Shown: positions 15,978 to 24,753, numbered from the stretch's first letter. The stretch: DNA of 38,319 nucleotides from Deltaproteobacteria bacterium (GCA_016932115.1 JAFGDM010000234.1:1-38319), one strand, 5' to 3'. Translations and numbers: made by a program. Notes: a model not told the origin generated them from the letters alone.

Positions 15978-17279
15978 TTGAGTCCATTTATTACCGGTAT
16001 TGTCGGAGTCGCCGCAACCCTTGTCTTGCTTATCTTAGGCGTTCCCATCGGTATTTCCATGGCCTTGGTTGGGTTTGTGGGATTTGCCTATATTGTGACA
16101 ATTAATGCGGCGTTTCATGTTGTTTCCACGGTCCCCTATGGACTCATATCCAATTATGACTGGCTTGTTCTTCCCCTCTTTCTGCTGATGGGCACTGTGC
16201 TCTTCCATGCAGGACTGGGGGCGGCGCTGTTTAACATGGCCTACAAAATATTCGGCAAACTGCCGGGCGGCCTAGCTATCGGAGCATTGGGATCTTGTGC
16301 CATTTTCTCCGCTGTAAGCGCATCGAGTATAGCTACAGCCGCAACCATAGGAACTCCTGCAATACCGGAAATGAAAAAATACAAATATGACAGTGCCTTA
16401 GCCACCGGTTGTATTGCTGCCGGCGGTACGCTGGGCTTTTTGATACCACCCAGCACTATCTTGATCATTTATGGAATTCTTACAGAAACATCCATTGTTG
16501 AGCTTTTTATCGCAGGCATTGTGCCCGGAATCATGCTTGCTGCGATGTTTATGGGCACAGTCTACATCCATGTACGTCTTAAACCATCTATTGCTCCGCC
16601 GGGAAAAGATTCAACATTCAAGGAAAAATTATCGGCTATTGGCGCCTGCGCAGAGGTACTGGCCTTGATCGCTTTGGTAATGGGCGGGCTCATTGTCGGC
16701 TGGTTTACGCCGACAGAGGCTGGAGGTATTGCCGCATCAGGTGCCATTGTATTGTCCTTAGTTAGAAAAAAGCTGAACTGGGGATTGTTGAATGCCAGCA
16801 TTGTAGATGCCGTCAAATCCACCGGAATGATCTTTCTCTGCGCCATTGGTGCATTTATCATGGTGCCTTTTATAGCGGTTAGCACTATTCCTATGGAACT
16901 TGCAGACTATATCCTCGAACTTGGAATAAGCCCTACTCTAGCGATACTCTTCATCGTGGTACTTTACTTCATTCTGGGTTGCTTCATTGATACCATGGCA
17001 ATGGTTTTGCTTACCGTTCCCATTTTCTTCCCTCTGATTATAAAGCTTGGCTTCGATCCTCTATGGTTCGGTATACTGATTGCATTGCTGGTTGAAACCG
17101 CAATGATTTCACCTCCAATAGGCATGAATGTGTATGTCATTGCGGGAGTAGCTAAAGATATTCCCATGGAAACCATATTCAAGGGGATACTGCCGTTCGT
17201 ACTGACAATGTTGCTTTTCATAATTCTTATTATTGCTTTCCCGCAGATTGTGCTCTTTTTGCCCGCCCTGATTTCTTGA
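15978..17279 (+). CDS. dctM: TRAP transporter large permease, DctM family
   Basis: This is the transport channel of the TRAP system, a 433-residue inner-membrane protein with about 11-12 helices. It shows the DctM hallmarks: LILGVPIGISMALVG, LPLFLLMGTVLFHAGL, the SAVSASSIATAATIGTPAIPEM block, the GGTLGFLIPPSTILIIYGI segment, and GCFIDTMAMVLLTVPIFFP near the second ion site. The start is TTG, one base after the dctQ stop, with AAGGG about 10 nt upstream, which suggests coupling. The gene ends 20 nt from the stop of the convergent zinc-finger gene, with no clear terminator between them. Confidence 0.94.
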   Translation: MSPFITGIVGVAATLVLLILGVPIGISMALVGFVGFAYIVTINAAFHVVSTVPYGLISNYDWLVLPLFLLMGTVLFHAGLGAALFNMAYKIFGKLPGGLAIGALGSCAIFSAVSASSIATAATIGTPAIPEMKKYKYDSALATGCIAAGGTLGFLIPPSTILIIYGILTETSIVELFIAGIVPGIMLAAMFMGTVYIHVRLKPSIAPPGKDSTFKEKLSAIGACAEVLALIALVMGGLIVGWFTPTEAGGIAASGAIVLSLVRKKLNWGLLNASIVDAVKSTGMIFLCAIGAFIMVPFIAVSTIPMELADYILELGISPTLAILFIVVLYFILGCFIDTMAMVLLTVPIFFPLIIKLGFDPLWFGILIALLVETAMISPPIGMNVYVIAGVAKDIPMETIFKGILPFVLTMLLFIILIIAFPQIVLFLPALIS

Positions 17280-17299
17280 ACAAATAGACTAGACAGACA

Positions 17300-18361
17300 T
17301 CAAGTGCACACAGGGCAGTTCGCTTCACACCGGGAGCAAAGAAGATGACGACGGCCGCAGAAGGAGAAGGTTGAATCGCTCCGGCCGCAGCCTTCACATA
17401 CCAGTGGATCCAATGCCTTTGTCAGAGGATTGTAGGTCAGGGAAACCGGCTTCTTCTCCCTTCCCACATGAAGATCGCAAAGGATCCTGACCGCGGATGT
17501 ACGGATAAAAAGAGCGGCGGAGGGAATGATCTTCACCCGAATGCTGTATTTCATGAGAAGATCCTCCTTCTTCCGGGCTAGTTCTTCAGGAAGAAGGGCG
17601 ATCTTTTCCCTACGGTCCTGCACCAGTCGATCCGAGAGGCCGGCTCTTGTCAGACTCAATTCCATCTCTTTTTTAAGGGTCTCGTAATACTCTTCGAGGT
17701 TTTTTGTGTCCCTCTTGAGTCTCCTGTTCATGCTGTCCCGAAAATTCCGGATTTCTTCAACGATCAATTCCCGGGCCTGTCTTGATATCACTTTAAGGAG
17801 CCTTTCCCACTTGGCCGTGTCCCGGGAAGATGCGGTAAAGGATGCGGCTTCCGCGGCCGCCTTAAACGATGGGTCCAGCGTGCCCGGAATGAAAGCCCCG
17901 GTGTCGAAATGGAAGAACATGGAAAAGAGCCCTTCTTTTTGTTCATCGCTTCGAGCGACATATCGGCACGCGAGCAAGAGATAATCCGTCCTGATGGGCG
18001 CTGTGGCCGTCACCCTGCAAAATGAGTTGCGAAAACTGAATCGGTCCCGGATCAGGCGATCAAATCCCTGGCTTTTTAGATAGGGGAACGATACCTGGCA
18101 GGAATTGAGGGGAAGGGAGTTACAGCACAGATCAACCATCTTTTCCAGGAAAGGGTCGCCGTAATTGATGCTGTATTCACCTTCGCTTTCAGCGGCAAGG
18201 CCGTCCTTGATCCGCACGTACTCCGGGAGGCCCAGCTTCTCTGCAAGCTCTTGAGGCAAAAGGGCGTCGAACCCCGCCGGGCTTGTCTCGACCACAGCCC
18301 CTTGCTCCTCAAGAAAGCGCCGGGCAAATAGAAAAGGCTGCGCTGCGCTTTCAGAGTTCAT
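17300..18361 (-). CDS. Uncharacterised protein with coiled coil and C-terminal zinc-finger, partner of SNF2 helicase
   Basis: I do not recognise a named family for this 353-residue protein. It has an N-terminal globular part (1-175) and a charged, probably coiled-coil stretch (about 200-270). The cysteine-rich end has Cys322, Cys325, Cys335, Cys342, Cys345, Cys349 and Cys352, which suggests one or two zinc sites. I chose ATG 18361 because GGAG lies 6 nt upstream; an open frame runs back to 18421. The start overlaps the last 11 nt of the SNF2 helicase gene, so the pair is translationally coupled and probably forms a complex. Large RapA/HepA-type helicases carry coiled-coil and accessory regions after the motor on one chain, and this protein may be such a region encoded separately. 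That last idea is inference. Confidence 0.7.
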   Translation of the reverse strand: MNSESAAQPFLFARRFLEEQGAVVETSPAGFDALLPQELAEKLGLPEYVRIKDGLAAESEGEYSINYGDPFLEKMVDLCCNSLPLNSCQVSFPYLKSQGFDRLIRDRFSFRNSFCRVTATAPIRTDYLLLACRYVARSDEQKEGLFSMFFHFDTGAFIPGTLDPSFKAAAEAASFTASSRDTAKWERLLKVISRQARELIVEEIRNFRDSMNRRLKRDTKNLEEYYETLKKEMELSLTRAGLSDRLVQDRREKIALLPEELARKKEDLLMKYSIRVKIIPSAALFIRTSAVRILCDLHVGREKKPVSLTYNPLTKALDPLVCEGCGRSDSTFSFCGRRHLLCSRCEANCPVCT

Positions 18362-20663
18362 AGTTTTCTCCAAAGAGTTTTTCGTCCAGGGCCTTGGTGC
18401 TCTCATAGCCCGTCTTTGCACGTTTCAGCCTTGTGGCCAAATGAGAAAAACCCTTTTCAATCTTTTCTTCCGTCGCTGAGTTCACCCAAATATCATAGAT
18501 CATATCCGAAAAATCCTGCTCTCCCGTAACCCTGCCCAGGACCATGTCGATCTCTCCAATGACCATTTCAAACATGTTGATTTTTCTATCCAGAATGTAG
18601 AGTATCCTGTCTTCGATGCTCCCTTCAGCGCAGAGATTGTAAATCATGACTTCTTTTTCCTGCCCGATCCTGTGGATGCGGCCGATGCGCTGTTCGATCT
18701 TCATTGGGTTCCACGGAAGATCATAGTTGATCATCTGGCTGCAGAACTGGAGGTTCCGGCCTTCGCCTCCGATTTCGGTGGTCACCAGAATCGGCCTTTC
18801 ATCCCTGAAGAGTCTAATCTGCTCCTCCTTATCATGACTGTTCATTCTTCCGTGAAAAAGTGCGTGAGGGATTTGCTGCCGCTTGAGGAATTCCGCGATA
18901 TGCTCCAATGTGCCGAGATACTTGACGAAGACAAGCAGCTTTTCCCGTGATTTTTTGATCAAGTTTAAAAGGATCCGGTGCTTGCTGTTGTCGTCGATAG
19001 ATATGCACATATCATAAGCGTCACGGATGTCCTTTTCATAGGGAGAGAGCTCGTCTTTTTTGTCAAGGAGCCGGGAAAGGCTCAAAGCAACAGCGCGAGG
19101 CGATGATCCGGCTTCTTCCAGGAGATTCTGGAGCAGGAGCCTCTTGGAGACGCCGTCGTTTCTGTTGATGGTCCTGACGAGACAAGAGACCTTTTCATAG
19201 AGGGCCTTTTCCAGGTCCGAAGATTTGATCTTGAGCGTCCGGGCAAATCTAGGCGGGATTCCGATCTTGGCGATGGCGCGGGTATTCCGGACCATGATCT
19301 CCCCCAAAAGTCCCTTGAGGCCTTCTTTGTTGCGAGGATCCGTCGGGTCTCCTGCGACCATGAACTCTTTTTTGAATTCGGCGGCGGTCTTCAACTGGCC
19401 GGGCTTGAGAAGGGTGATGAGATTGTGAAGTTCCATCAAGTTGTTTTCTACCGGAGTGGCTGTCAGCAAAAGGAGGAACCGCTTTTTCAAGCTGTTTACC
19501 AGTTTCCAGTTCAGAGTCGTGCGATTTTTCAGGTGATGGGCTTCATCCACGATCACCAGATCCCATTCCTTTTCAGTAACCGAAGGGAAGTTCTTTTTTG
19601 ATTTGGCAACGTTAATGGATGCCAAGACATATGGCCGGTTCCAGGTCGAGACGTTGCCGGAACGAAAATCGGCATCTTCAGTGGATAAGAACTCAAGCTG
19701 AAATTTTGCAGCCAACTCATCGCGCCATTGGGTGACGAGAGGCGAAGGCACGAGAATCAAGGCGGATTTGACCATTCCTCTCAGGATGTACTCTTTGAGG
19801 ATCATGAGAGCCTCGATAGTCTTACCCAGGCCCACCTCATCGGCCAGGAGGGCTCGGCCGCGGAAGCTTTTCATCACCTTTCGGACGGTTTCTTCCTGGT
19901 ACCAGAAGGATCGCACTCCCTCAAGGCGGCTGATGCAAATCAGATTTTCAAAAGCTTGGCTGAAGCGAATGCCGTATCCATCCAGGGCGAGCTCATATTC
20001 ATCCTTTGAGGACAATTTTCCCTCAGTTACGGCCTGGTAAAGAGGCTGGGAATCCACTTCCACATAAAGCTGGATTTCAGGGGGAGGGGGAACGACATCG
20101 GTCTTTGAGGGGGACGCTTTCGGCAGGTTGAAAGTCCGGGGGGGAGGGTCCTTCGCTTTTGTCTGGGCCTTTACTGGATTTTTCCTTGTTGCCGTCATGG
20201 CCTGGCAGTAAAGCTTTTGTTGAAGCAGGGCCTTGCTGATTTTAATTCTTTTTCTTTCGCTGAGCTTTGGAAGGAGGCGGAACGCGGCTTCGATGAGTTC
20301 GAGGGCTTTATTGTAATGGCGTGCATCCACCATAAACCGGCTCAACTCAGCGATGCCCTCAGCTCGGAGCTTTCCCGTCTCGTAGAGTCTGAGAAGAGCT
20401 CGTATTTCAATATCCTGCCTTCTCAGGATGCGGGCAAGCCGGCACAGCTCAATCAAGTAATCTTCGTTCTTGGGCCGGCTCTCAACGGCCTTTTCCATTT
20501 GACGAAGCGCTTTTTGAAGATTGCCGCGGTCTTCGCTCTGCAGCGCTTCCCAGTAAAAAAACTCGGCCTTTTCGAACTTGCCGGATTGAAGAGTCCTCTG
20601 TCTTCTTTCCTGAAGTTTTGCTTTTGTTTGCGCTTTTCTTTTGTCGGTTCCGGCTGTGGCCAA
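18351..20663 (-). CDS. SNF2/RapA-like DEAH-box helicase with N-terminal TPR-like repeats
   Basis: This is a 770-residue Swi2/Snf2-family ATPase, a motor that moves along duplex DNA or displaces bound protein. Residues about 30-155 look like TPR-type helical repeats, followed by a proline- and lysine-rich linker (about 160-195). The motor has motif I LLADEVGLGKTIEA (272-285), motif II VDEAHH (DEAH 373-376), motif III LLTATP (399-404), and the second lobe with the GGEGRNLQ and QRIGRIHRIGQ motifs. This combination points to the RapA/HepA branch. The start is TTG with AAGGGGGAAGG just upstream; it is the first codon with a ribosome-binding site. It is coupled to the zinc-finger gene downstream. 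A role in transcription recycling, repair or defence is possible; the sequence alone does not decide. Confidence 0.88.
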   Translation of the reverse strand: MATAGTDKRKAQTKAKLQERRQRTLQSGKFEKAEFFYWEALQSEDRGNLQKALRQMEKAVESRPKNEDYLIELCRLARILRRQDIEIRALLRLYETGKLRAEGIAELSRFMVDARHYNKALELIEAAFRLLPKLSERKRIKISKALLQQKLYCQAMTATRKNPVKAQTKAKDPPPRTFNLPKASPSKTDVVPPPPEIQLYVEVDSQPLYQAVTEGKLSSKDEYELALDGYGIRFSQAFENLICISRLEGVRSFWYQEETVRKVMKSFRGRALLADEVGLGKTIEALMILKEYILRGMVKSALILVPSPLVTQWRDELAAKFQLEFLSTEDADFRSGNVSTWNRPYVLASINVAKSKKNFPSVTEKEWDLVIVDEAHHLKNRTTLNWKLVNSLKKRFLLLLTATPVENNLMELHNLITLLKPGQLKTAAEFKKEFMVAGDPTDPRNKEGLKGLLGEIMVRNTRAIAKIGIPPRFARTLKIKSSDLEKALYEKVSCLVRTINRNDGVSKRLLLQNLLEEAGSSPRAVALSLSRLLDKKDELSPYEKDIRDAYDMCISIDDNSKHRILLNLIKKSREKLLVFVKYLGTLEHIAEFLKRQQIPHALFHGRMNSHDKEEQIRLFRDERPILVTTEIGGEGRNLQFCSQMINYDLPWNPMKIEQRIGRIHRIGQEKEVMIYNLCAEGSIEDRILYILDRKINMFEMVIGEIDMVLGRVTGEQDFSDMIYDIWVNSATEEKIEKGFSHLATRLKRAKTGYESTKALDEKLFGENYEL

Positions 20664-21004
20664 GTCCTTCCCCCTTTAGCCTGAATCTTCAACCGACCAT
20701 GCCTTGCGTGCCGGGCGATCCCGGAGTCAAAAAAGAGGACTTAAATCTATCTCCCATTATCCTCTAAATTTATCAGAGGCGGAAGTTCAAAACAAATATT
20801 TTCTCACGAAAGGCAAACTCAATTCCTGCCCTCTCCTTATCCTTTCACCCCTCCCTACTGGCTATGAGGTTTCTTGCTATGAACTATGAGCTTCTTTGGT
20901 ATCGGGTCTCTTCCTTTTCGCCTTGTCCTGTGCGCAGTGCACCGTCCCTTATGTCTTGGAAATAGCATTGACAAAATGCGGAGGATTTCGTAGAAAATCG
21001 GTAG
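20664..21004. other. Intergenic region between divergent genes
   Basis: These 341 nt hold no convincing gene. Besides the promoter-like pair at 20968-20996, there is a short hairpin CCGGG-CGAT-CCCGG at 20711-20724. A 61-codon open frame at 20704-20889 has no ribosome-binding site and no similarity I recognise. Confidence 0.5.
20968..20996 (+). promoter_or_regulatory. Sigma-70 promoter of the membrane coiled-coil gene
   Basis: TTGACA (20968-20973) and TAGAAA (20991-20996) are 17 nt apart. The -10 ends only 8 nt before the ATG at 21005, so the transcript would begin at or within a few bases of the start codon. Confidence 0.65.
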
Positions 21005-22213
21005 ATGACCCTTGAGGAAGCGGTCAAAACGGATTCATTTTTAGGCTCTCTTCAGACTTTGAAGAACTTTCCTTACAAAATCCTTTTCCTATGCATTTTC
21101 TTGCCGCCCATTTTTTATATCCTCACCTTGAACGGGTTGGAACGATATCTTCAGAATAGGGAAACTACGAAGATCAGATCGATCATGATCCGGGATGTGG
21201 AAGCGCTTTACCAGGGACATCACACGGTCAAAGAAGAAGTGAACCGAAATATCGTTGATTATTTGAGAAGCGATTTCAAATACCGGTTAGGGGTGAAAAC
21301 AAATATTCTGGTCAGGACCAAAGACGACCGCATCCTGTTTCCTTCGGCAAGCGCCGTGGATACGGATCAAAGCGTTGATTTCACCACCCAGGGAATGGAC
21401 TCTCTTCGCTACATGGAGGTGGCCTCCGAAAACTACCGGATCCTAAGTGAGGGGTTGGCCCTTTCCGTGGCGGTTAGGATCCGACACAATAGCTGGCTTT
21501 CCAATGGAGTACTGATTTTTTACGTGATTCTAGCGCTCCTGTTCATTCAGCACTTTGTAAGAAGAGGGTTGAGTGAAAGTGAACGGGAAGGGCTGGAACA
21601 AAGAGAGGCGATCCAAAGCTTGACTGCCAGGCTGGGCCGGGCCGAGTCAAAGCTCGCCGACGCACAGAACCAGGAGACCGAGTATCTGGAGCGGATAAAT
21701 GCCTTGAAAAAAGACAGGATCCATTTGTCGGAGGATATTGACGGTCTCCTGGAAGAGGTCGAAAAACAGGAAGCCGGTTTGAACGAGCAGACGCGGCTTA
21801 AAGAGGAAATGGCGGAGCAGGTTCTTGTGCTTCGCAATGAACTGGAAAGGCTGGCGCCAAAGCCTAAGAAAAAGAAGAAAATGCTCGATTCCGCCGCGAA
21901 ACGTTTCTCAGTCCTTTACAAGAATCTTGCTTTTACGGATCGGGCTTTGGAAGGGTTTCTCGATCTTACCGAGGAGTTTCAACTCAAGGCCGAAGAGGTG
22001 ATCCACAGGCTCAACGAAGACGAGTCGGCCGTATCGGTAAAGCGAAAGGTCTTTGGCAAGGGAGGTAAAATAAACGTCCTCGAAATCGTCTTTTCCTATT
22101 CGGGGAGGATTTACTATCAGAAGGATTCCGGGACAAGGAAAATTATTGTTGCTATAGGCACCAAGAACACCCAGGAAAAGGATCTTGCCTACCTTGAAAG
22201 CGTAGCTCTGTAG
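21005..22213 (+). CDS. Uncharacterised two-helix membrane protein with cytoplasmic coiled coil
   Basis: I do not recognise a described family for this 402-residue protein. It has a transmembrane segment at about 25-43, an extracytoplasmic domain of about 120 residues, a second transmembrane segment at about 168-185, and a long heptad-rich coiled coil (about 188-285). A lysine cluster (287-292) and a compact C-terminal domain (about 297-402, with SYSGRIYYQ and AIGTKNTQEKD) follow. The layout resembles a sensor or scaffold with a periplasmic input domain and a cytoplasmic output domain, but no kinase, GGDEF or HAMP motif is visible. The ATG at 21005 has no ribosome-binding site at normal distance (GGAGG lies 20 nt away) and sits right after a good promoter, so it may be leaderless. 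It is divergent from the SNF2 helicase gene. Confidence 0.75.
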   Translation: MTLEEAVKTDSFLGSLQTLKNFPYKILFLCIFLPPIFYILTLNGLERYLQNRETTKIRSIMIRDVEALYQGHHTVKEEVNRNIVDYLRSDFKYRLGVKTNILVRTKDDRILFPSASAVDTDQSVDFTTQGMDSLRYMEVASENYRILSEGLALSVAVRIRHNSWLSNGVLIFYVILALLFIQHFVRRGLSESEREGLEQREAIQSLTARLGRAESKLADAQNQETEYLERINALKKDRIHLSEDIDGLLEEVEKQEAGLNEQTRLKEEMAEQVLVLRNELERLAPKPKKKKKMLDSAAKRFSVLYKNLAFTDRALEGFLDLTEEFQLKAEEVIHRLNEDESAVSVKRKVFGKGGKINVLEIVFSYSGRIYYQKDSGTRKIIVAIGTKNTQEKDLAYLESVAL

Positions 22214-22259
22214 AACGTTGCGCAAATATTGGTGAAAGCATATCACTCGGCCGCAGAAA

Positions 22260-22331
22260 CCCATAGCTTTTGAGTATGGGCGTGTTTATTGGCGATGCCT
22301 AAGAAAATGATTAGAAATCGCAGCGATTTCT
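22260..22331 (+). terminator. Two hairpins after the membrane coiled-coil gene
   Basis: CCCATA (22260-22265) pairs with TATGGG (22275-22280), and AGAAATCG (22313-22320) pairs with CGATTTCT (22324-22331) across a 3-nt loop. A short T-run ends the second. They may partly terminate or process the transcript before the MBL gene. Confidence 0.4.
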
Positions 22332-22397
22332 TTACTATGATCCGGGCGCAGGGCTTGGAAAGCATGCTTGAGGGCAGGCTTCAACAGGGGGGATATT

Positions 22398-23318
22398 GTG
22401 ATATTCAGCAAAACAGGTGAGGTGCGGGATGGGCTTTTCGTGATCGGCGCGGCCCATTTTCCTTTGTATCTTCTTAAAAGCGAGAAACCGCTTCTTGTCG
22501 AAGGAGGAATCAGTGTTCTCGGCGAGGTATATCGCAGGGATCTTGTGGATCGACTGGGGAACTTGCAACCCGAAATGATCCTTCTTACCCATGCCCATTT
22601 TGACCATTGTGGGGCTGTTTCATATCTGAAAAAAGCCTTTCCGGGCATGAAGATCGCCGCTTCTCCGGAATCGGCCGAAATTCTTAAAAGACCCAACGCC
22701 GTCAACCTCATGCGAACCCTGAGTGAGAGCGCAAGGGAATCCGTCAAAGGAATGGACAGGGCATTGCTCCTCAAAGACGCTTTCGAACCCTTTGAACCGG
22801 ATGTGATCCTCCGGGACGGAGACAGGATCGAAATCATGAGCGGCCTGAGCGTGCAGGTCCTACAAACGCCCGGCCACACCAGAGATTTCTTGAGCTACTA
22901 TATTCCGGAAAAGAAAATTCTTTTTGCTTCCGAAGCGGGAGGCTGCGCTGTTGGTTCGGGCAATATTTCCGTCGAATGTCTGACGGGCTTTGATGTTTAT
23001 TTGGCCTCGCTTAGGCGTTTAGCGGCTATGGAAGCGGAAATTTTGTGTCAGGGGCATTTCTTTGTTTACACTGATCAAGACGTGCAAGCGTTCTTTGCGA
23101 GATCCATCCGTTCGACGCTCGAGTTTAAGGAAATGGTGGAGAAGTCTTGGGATCAGGAGAGCGGTGATATGCAGCGGGTTATGGCCGGTATAAAGGAATT
23201 GGAATATGACCCTTTGCCGCAGCCCAAACAACCCGAGCAGGCCTATCTCGCCAATCTTGAAGCGAGAGTCAAAAGCATTGTCACGAGCATTGTCAACCCA
23301 GCAGCTTCTCTTGAATAA
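22398..23318 (+). CDS. MBL-fold (metallo-beta-lactamase superfamily) metal-dependent hydrolase
   Basis: This is a soluble metallohydrolase of 306 residues with unknown substrate. It has the zinc motif THAHFDHCG (HXHXDH), a second ligand region TPGHTRD, and a C-terminal His in CQGHFF. The strand that normally ends in the bridging Asp reads ILFASEAGG, so a Glu may replace it. The C-terminal 80 residues are helical and family-specific. I chose the GTG at 22398 because AGGGGGGA lies 4-5 nt upstream; an in-frame TTG at 22368 is the alternative. The last 26 nt overlap the end of gatB on the other strand. Nothing in the neighbourhood points to a specific role such as glyoxalase II or RNA processing. 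Confidence 0.85.
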   Translation: MIFSKTGEVRDGLFVIGAAHFPLYLLKSEKPLLVEGGISVLGEVYRRDLVDRLGNLQPEMILLTHAHFDHCGAVSYLKKAFPGMKIAASPESAEILKRPNAVNLMRTLSESARESVKGMDRALLLKDAFEPFEPDVILRDGDRIEIMSGLSVQVLQTPGHTRDFLSYYIPEKKILFASEAGGCAVGSGNISVECLTGFDVYLASLRRLAAMEAEILCQGHFFVYTDQDVQAFFARSIRSTLEFKEMVEKSWDQESGDMQRVMAGIKELEYDPLPQPKQPEQAYLANLEARVKSIVTSIVNPAASLE

Positions 23319-24753
23319 GCTTGGCCAGTTCCTTGGGATTGGCTTTGCCGCGTGTTTTTTTCATAACCTGGCCGATCAGGTAATCCATGGGTTTTGTCGA
23401 TCCTTCCCTGATCTTGGCGGTGACCTGGAGGTTTTCGGCGATCACTTCATCCACTAAACGCTCCAGCGTTTTTAAATCCCGGATAGGTTTGAGGTCCTTC
23501 TCGGCGATAACGGACCCGGCAGAGACCCCTCGTTCGAACATCTCCTCCAGGACCTGCCTTCCCATTTTTTCCGTGATCTCATCTCGTGTGACGGCATTGA
23601 CGAGTTCCGAGAAGCCCTCCGGCGGAACCGGGCACTGAGCTATTGAGAGAGAACTCTTCTTGAGAAGCCTGAAAAGATCTTTAATGATCCAACGGCTGAG
23701 TCTTTGCCGGTCTTGGACGAAAAGGGCGCACGCGCTAAAGTAGCCGGCCACGCGCTTGTCGCGTGTTAGAAGAAGTGCATCTTCTTTTGGCAAATTGTAT
23801 TGACCCACGAGCCTGTCCACACTTTGATCCGGAAGTTCCGGCATACTTCTCCTGATATTGTCCACAAAATCGTCGGGTAGTTCGATTTCCAGAAGATCAG
23901 GGTCCGGAAAGTAACGATAATCAGGAGCGTCCTCTTTGCTTCTCATGGGCAAGGTCAGGTGTTTGGCCTCGTCAAAAAGCCGTGTTTCCTGAAAAATCTC
24001 GCCGCCGCCCTCGATGATGCCTCGCTGTCTGGCGATTTCGTATTCCAGGGCTTCGCCAATGGCTTTGAATGAGGCCATATTTTTGATCTCAGACCGGTTT
24101 CCGTAAGCCTTCGAGCCCTTAGGCCTGAGGGAGATATTAACATCGCAGCGGAGCTGGCCTTTTTCCATGTTGCAGTCGCTGACCTCAATGTACCGCAAGG
24201 TCTGGCGCAATTTTTCCAGATAGGCGCGAGCTTCCAGAGTGGAGCGGAGCGGATTTTTCTCGTGGTCCGTCACAATTTCAAGAAGGGGCACGCATGATCG
24301 GTTGTAGTCCACTAAGCTGAACTCCGACGCTTCGAATGAATCAGATGAATGGACCAGTTTGCCGGCGTCTTCTTCCAGGTGCACACGTTTGATCCCCACG
24401 GCATAGGGTTGTCCGTCGCCAGAGGTGATTTCCAAGCGCCCCTCTTCACAGAAAGGTTTATCGTACTGTGATATCTGATACCCCTTCGGGAGATCGGGGT
24501 AAAAGTAGTTTTTCCTGGCAAAGCGGGAAAGCCGGTTGACGGTGCATTTGAGGGCAAGGCCGGCCCGCACGGTATACTCAACGGCTTTTTTGTTGAGAAC
24601 CGGGAGGGCGCCGGGCTGGCCCGTACAAACAGGGCATATAAGTGTGTTGGGCAAAGCATCGTAATCCACGGGACAGTCGCAGAAAAGCTTGGAATCGGTT
24701 TTCAATTCCACGTGCGTCTCAAACCCTATGATTACATCAAAGTCCATAGTCAT
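23293..24753 (-). CDS. gatB: Aspartyl/glutamyl-tRNA amidotransferase subunit B
   Basis: GatB is the kinase/transamidase subunit of GatCAB. It phosphorylates the misacylated Asp or Glu on tRNA and adds ammonia from GatA. The 486-residue product has VIIGFETHVEL, the zinc-binding cysteines CDC and CPVC, GQPGALPVLN, RKNYFYPDLPKGYQISQYD, HLEEDAGKL, DYNRSCVPLLEIVT, and the C-terminal YqeY-like tail ending in helical residues. Length is normal. Two nearby ATG codons (24753 and 24747) could start it and neither has a strong ribosome-binding site; I kept the first. It is the last gene of the aspS-gatC, gatA, gatB cluster, 77 nt behind gatA, and its end overlaps the MBL gene tail to tail. Confidence 0.96.
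   Translation of the reverse strand: MTMDFDVIIGFETHVELKTDSKLFCDCPVDYDALPNTLICPVCTGQPGALPVLNKKAVEYTVRAGLALKCTVNRLSRFARKNYFYPDLPKGYQISQYDKPFCEEGRLEITSGDGQPYAVGIKRVHLEEDAGKLVHSSDSFEASEFSLVDYNRSCVPLLEIVTDHEKNPLRSTLEARAYLEKLRQTLRYIEVSDCNMEKGQLRCDVNISLRPKGSKAYGNRSEIKNMASFKAIGEALEYEIARQRGIIEGGGEIFQETRLFDEAKHLTLPMRSKEDAPDYRYFPDPDLLEIELPDDFVDNIRRSMPELPDQSVDRLVGQYNLPKEDALLLTRDKRVAGYFSACALFVQDRQRLSRWIIKDLFRLLKKSSLSIAQCPVPPEGFSELVNAVTRDEITEKMGRQVLEEMFERGVSAGSVIAEKDLKPIRDLKTLERLVDEVIAENLQVTAKIREGSTKPMDYLIGQVMKKTRGKANPKELAKLIQEKLLG

Noticed and set aside
17300-23318. Calling the SNF2, zinc-finger, membrane protein and MBL genes a defence island
   Set aside because: No methylase, nuclease, integrase or other defence gene accompanies them. 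The base composition matches the surroundings and housekeeping genes flank the group.
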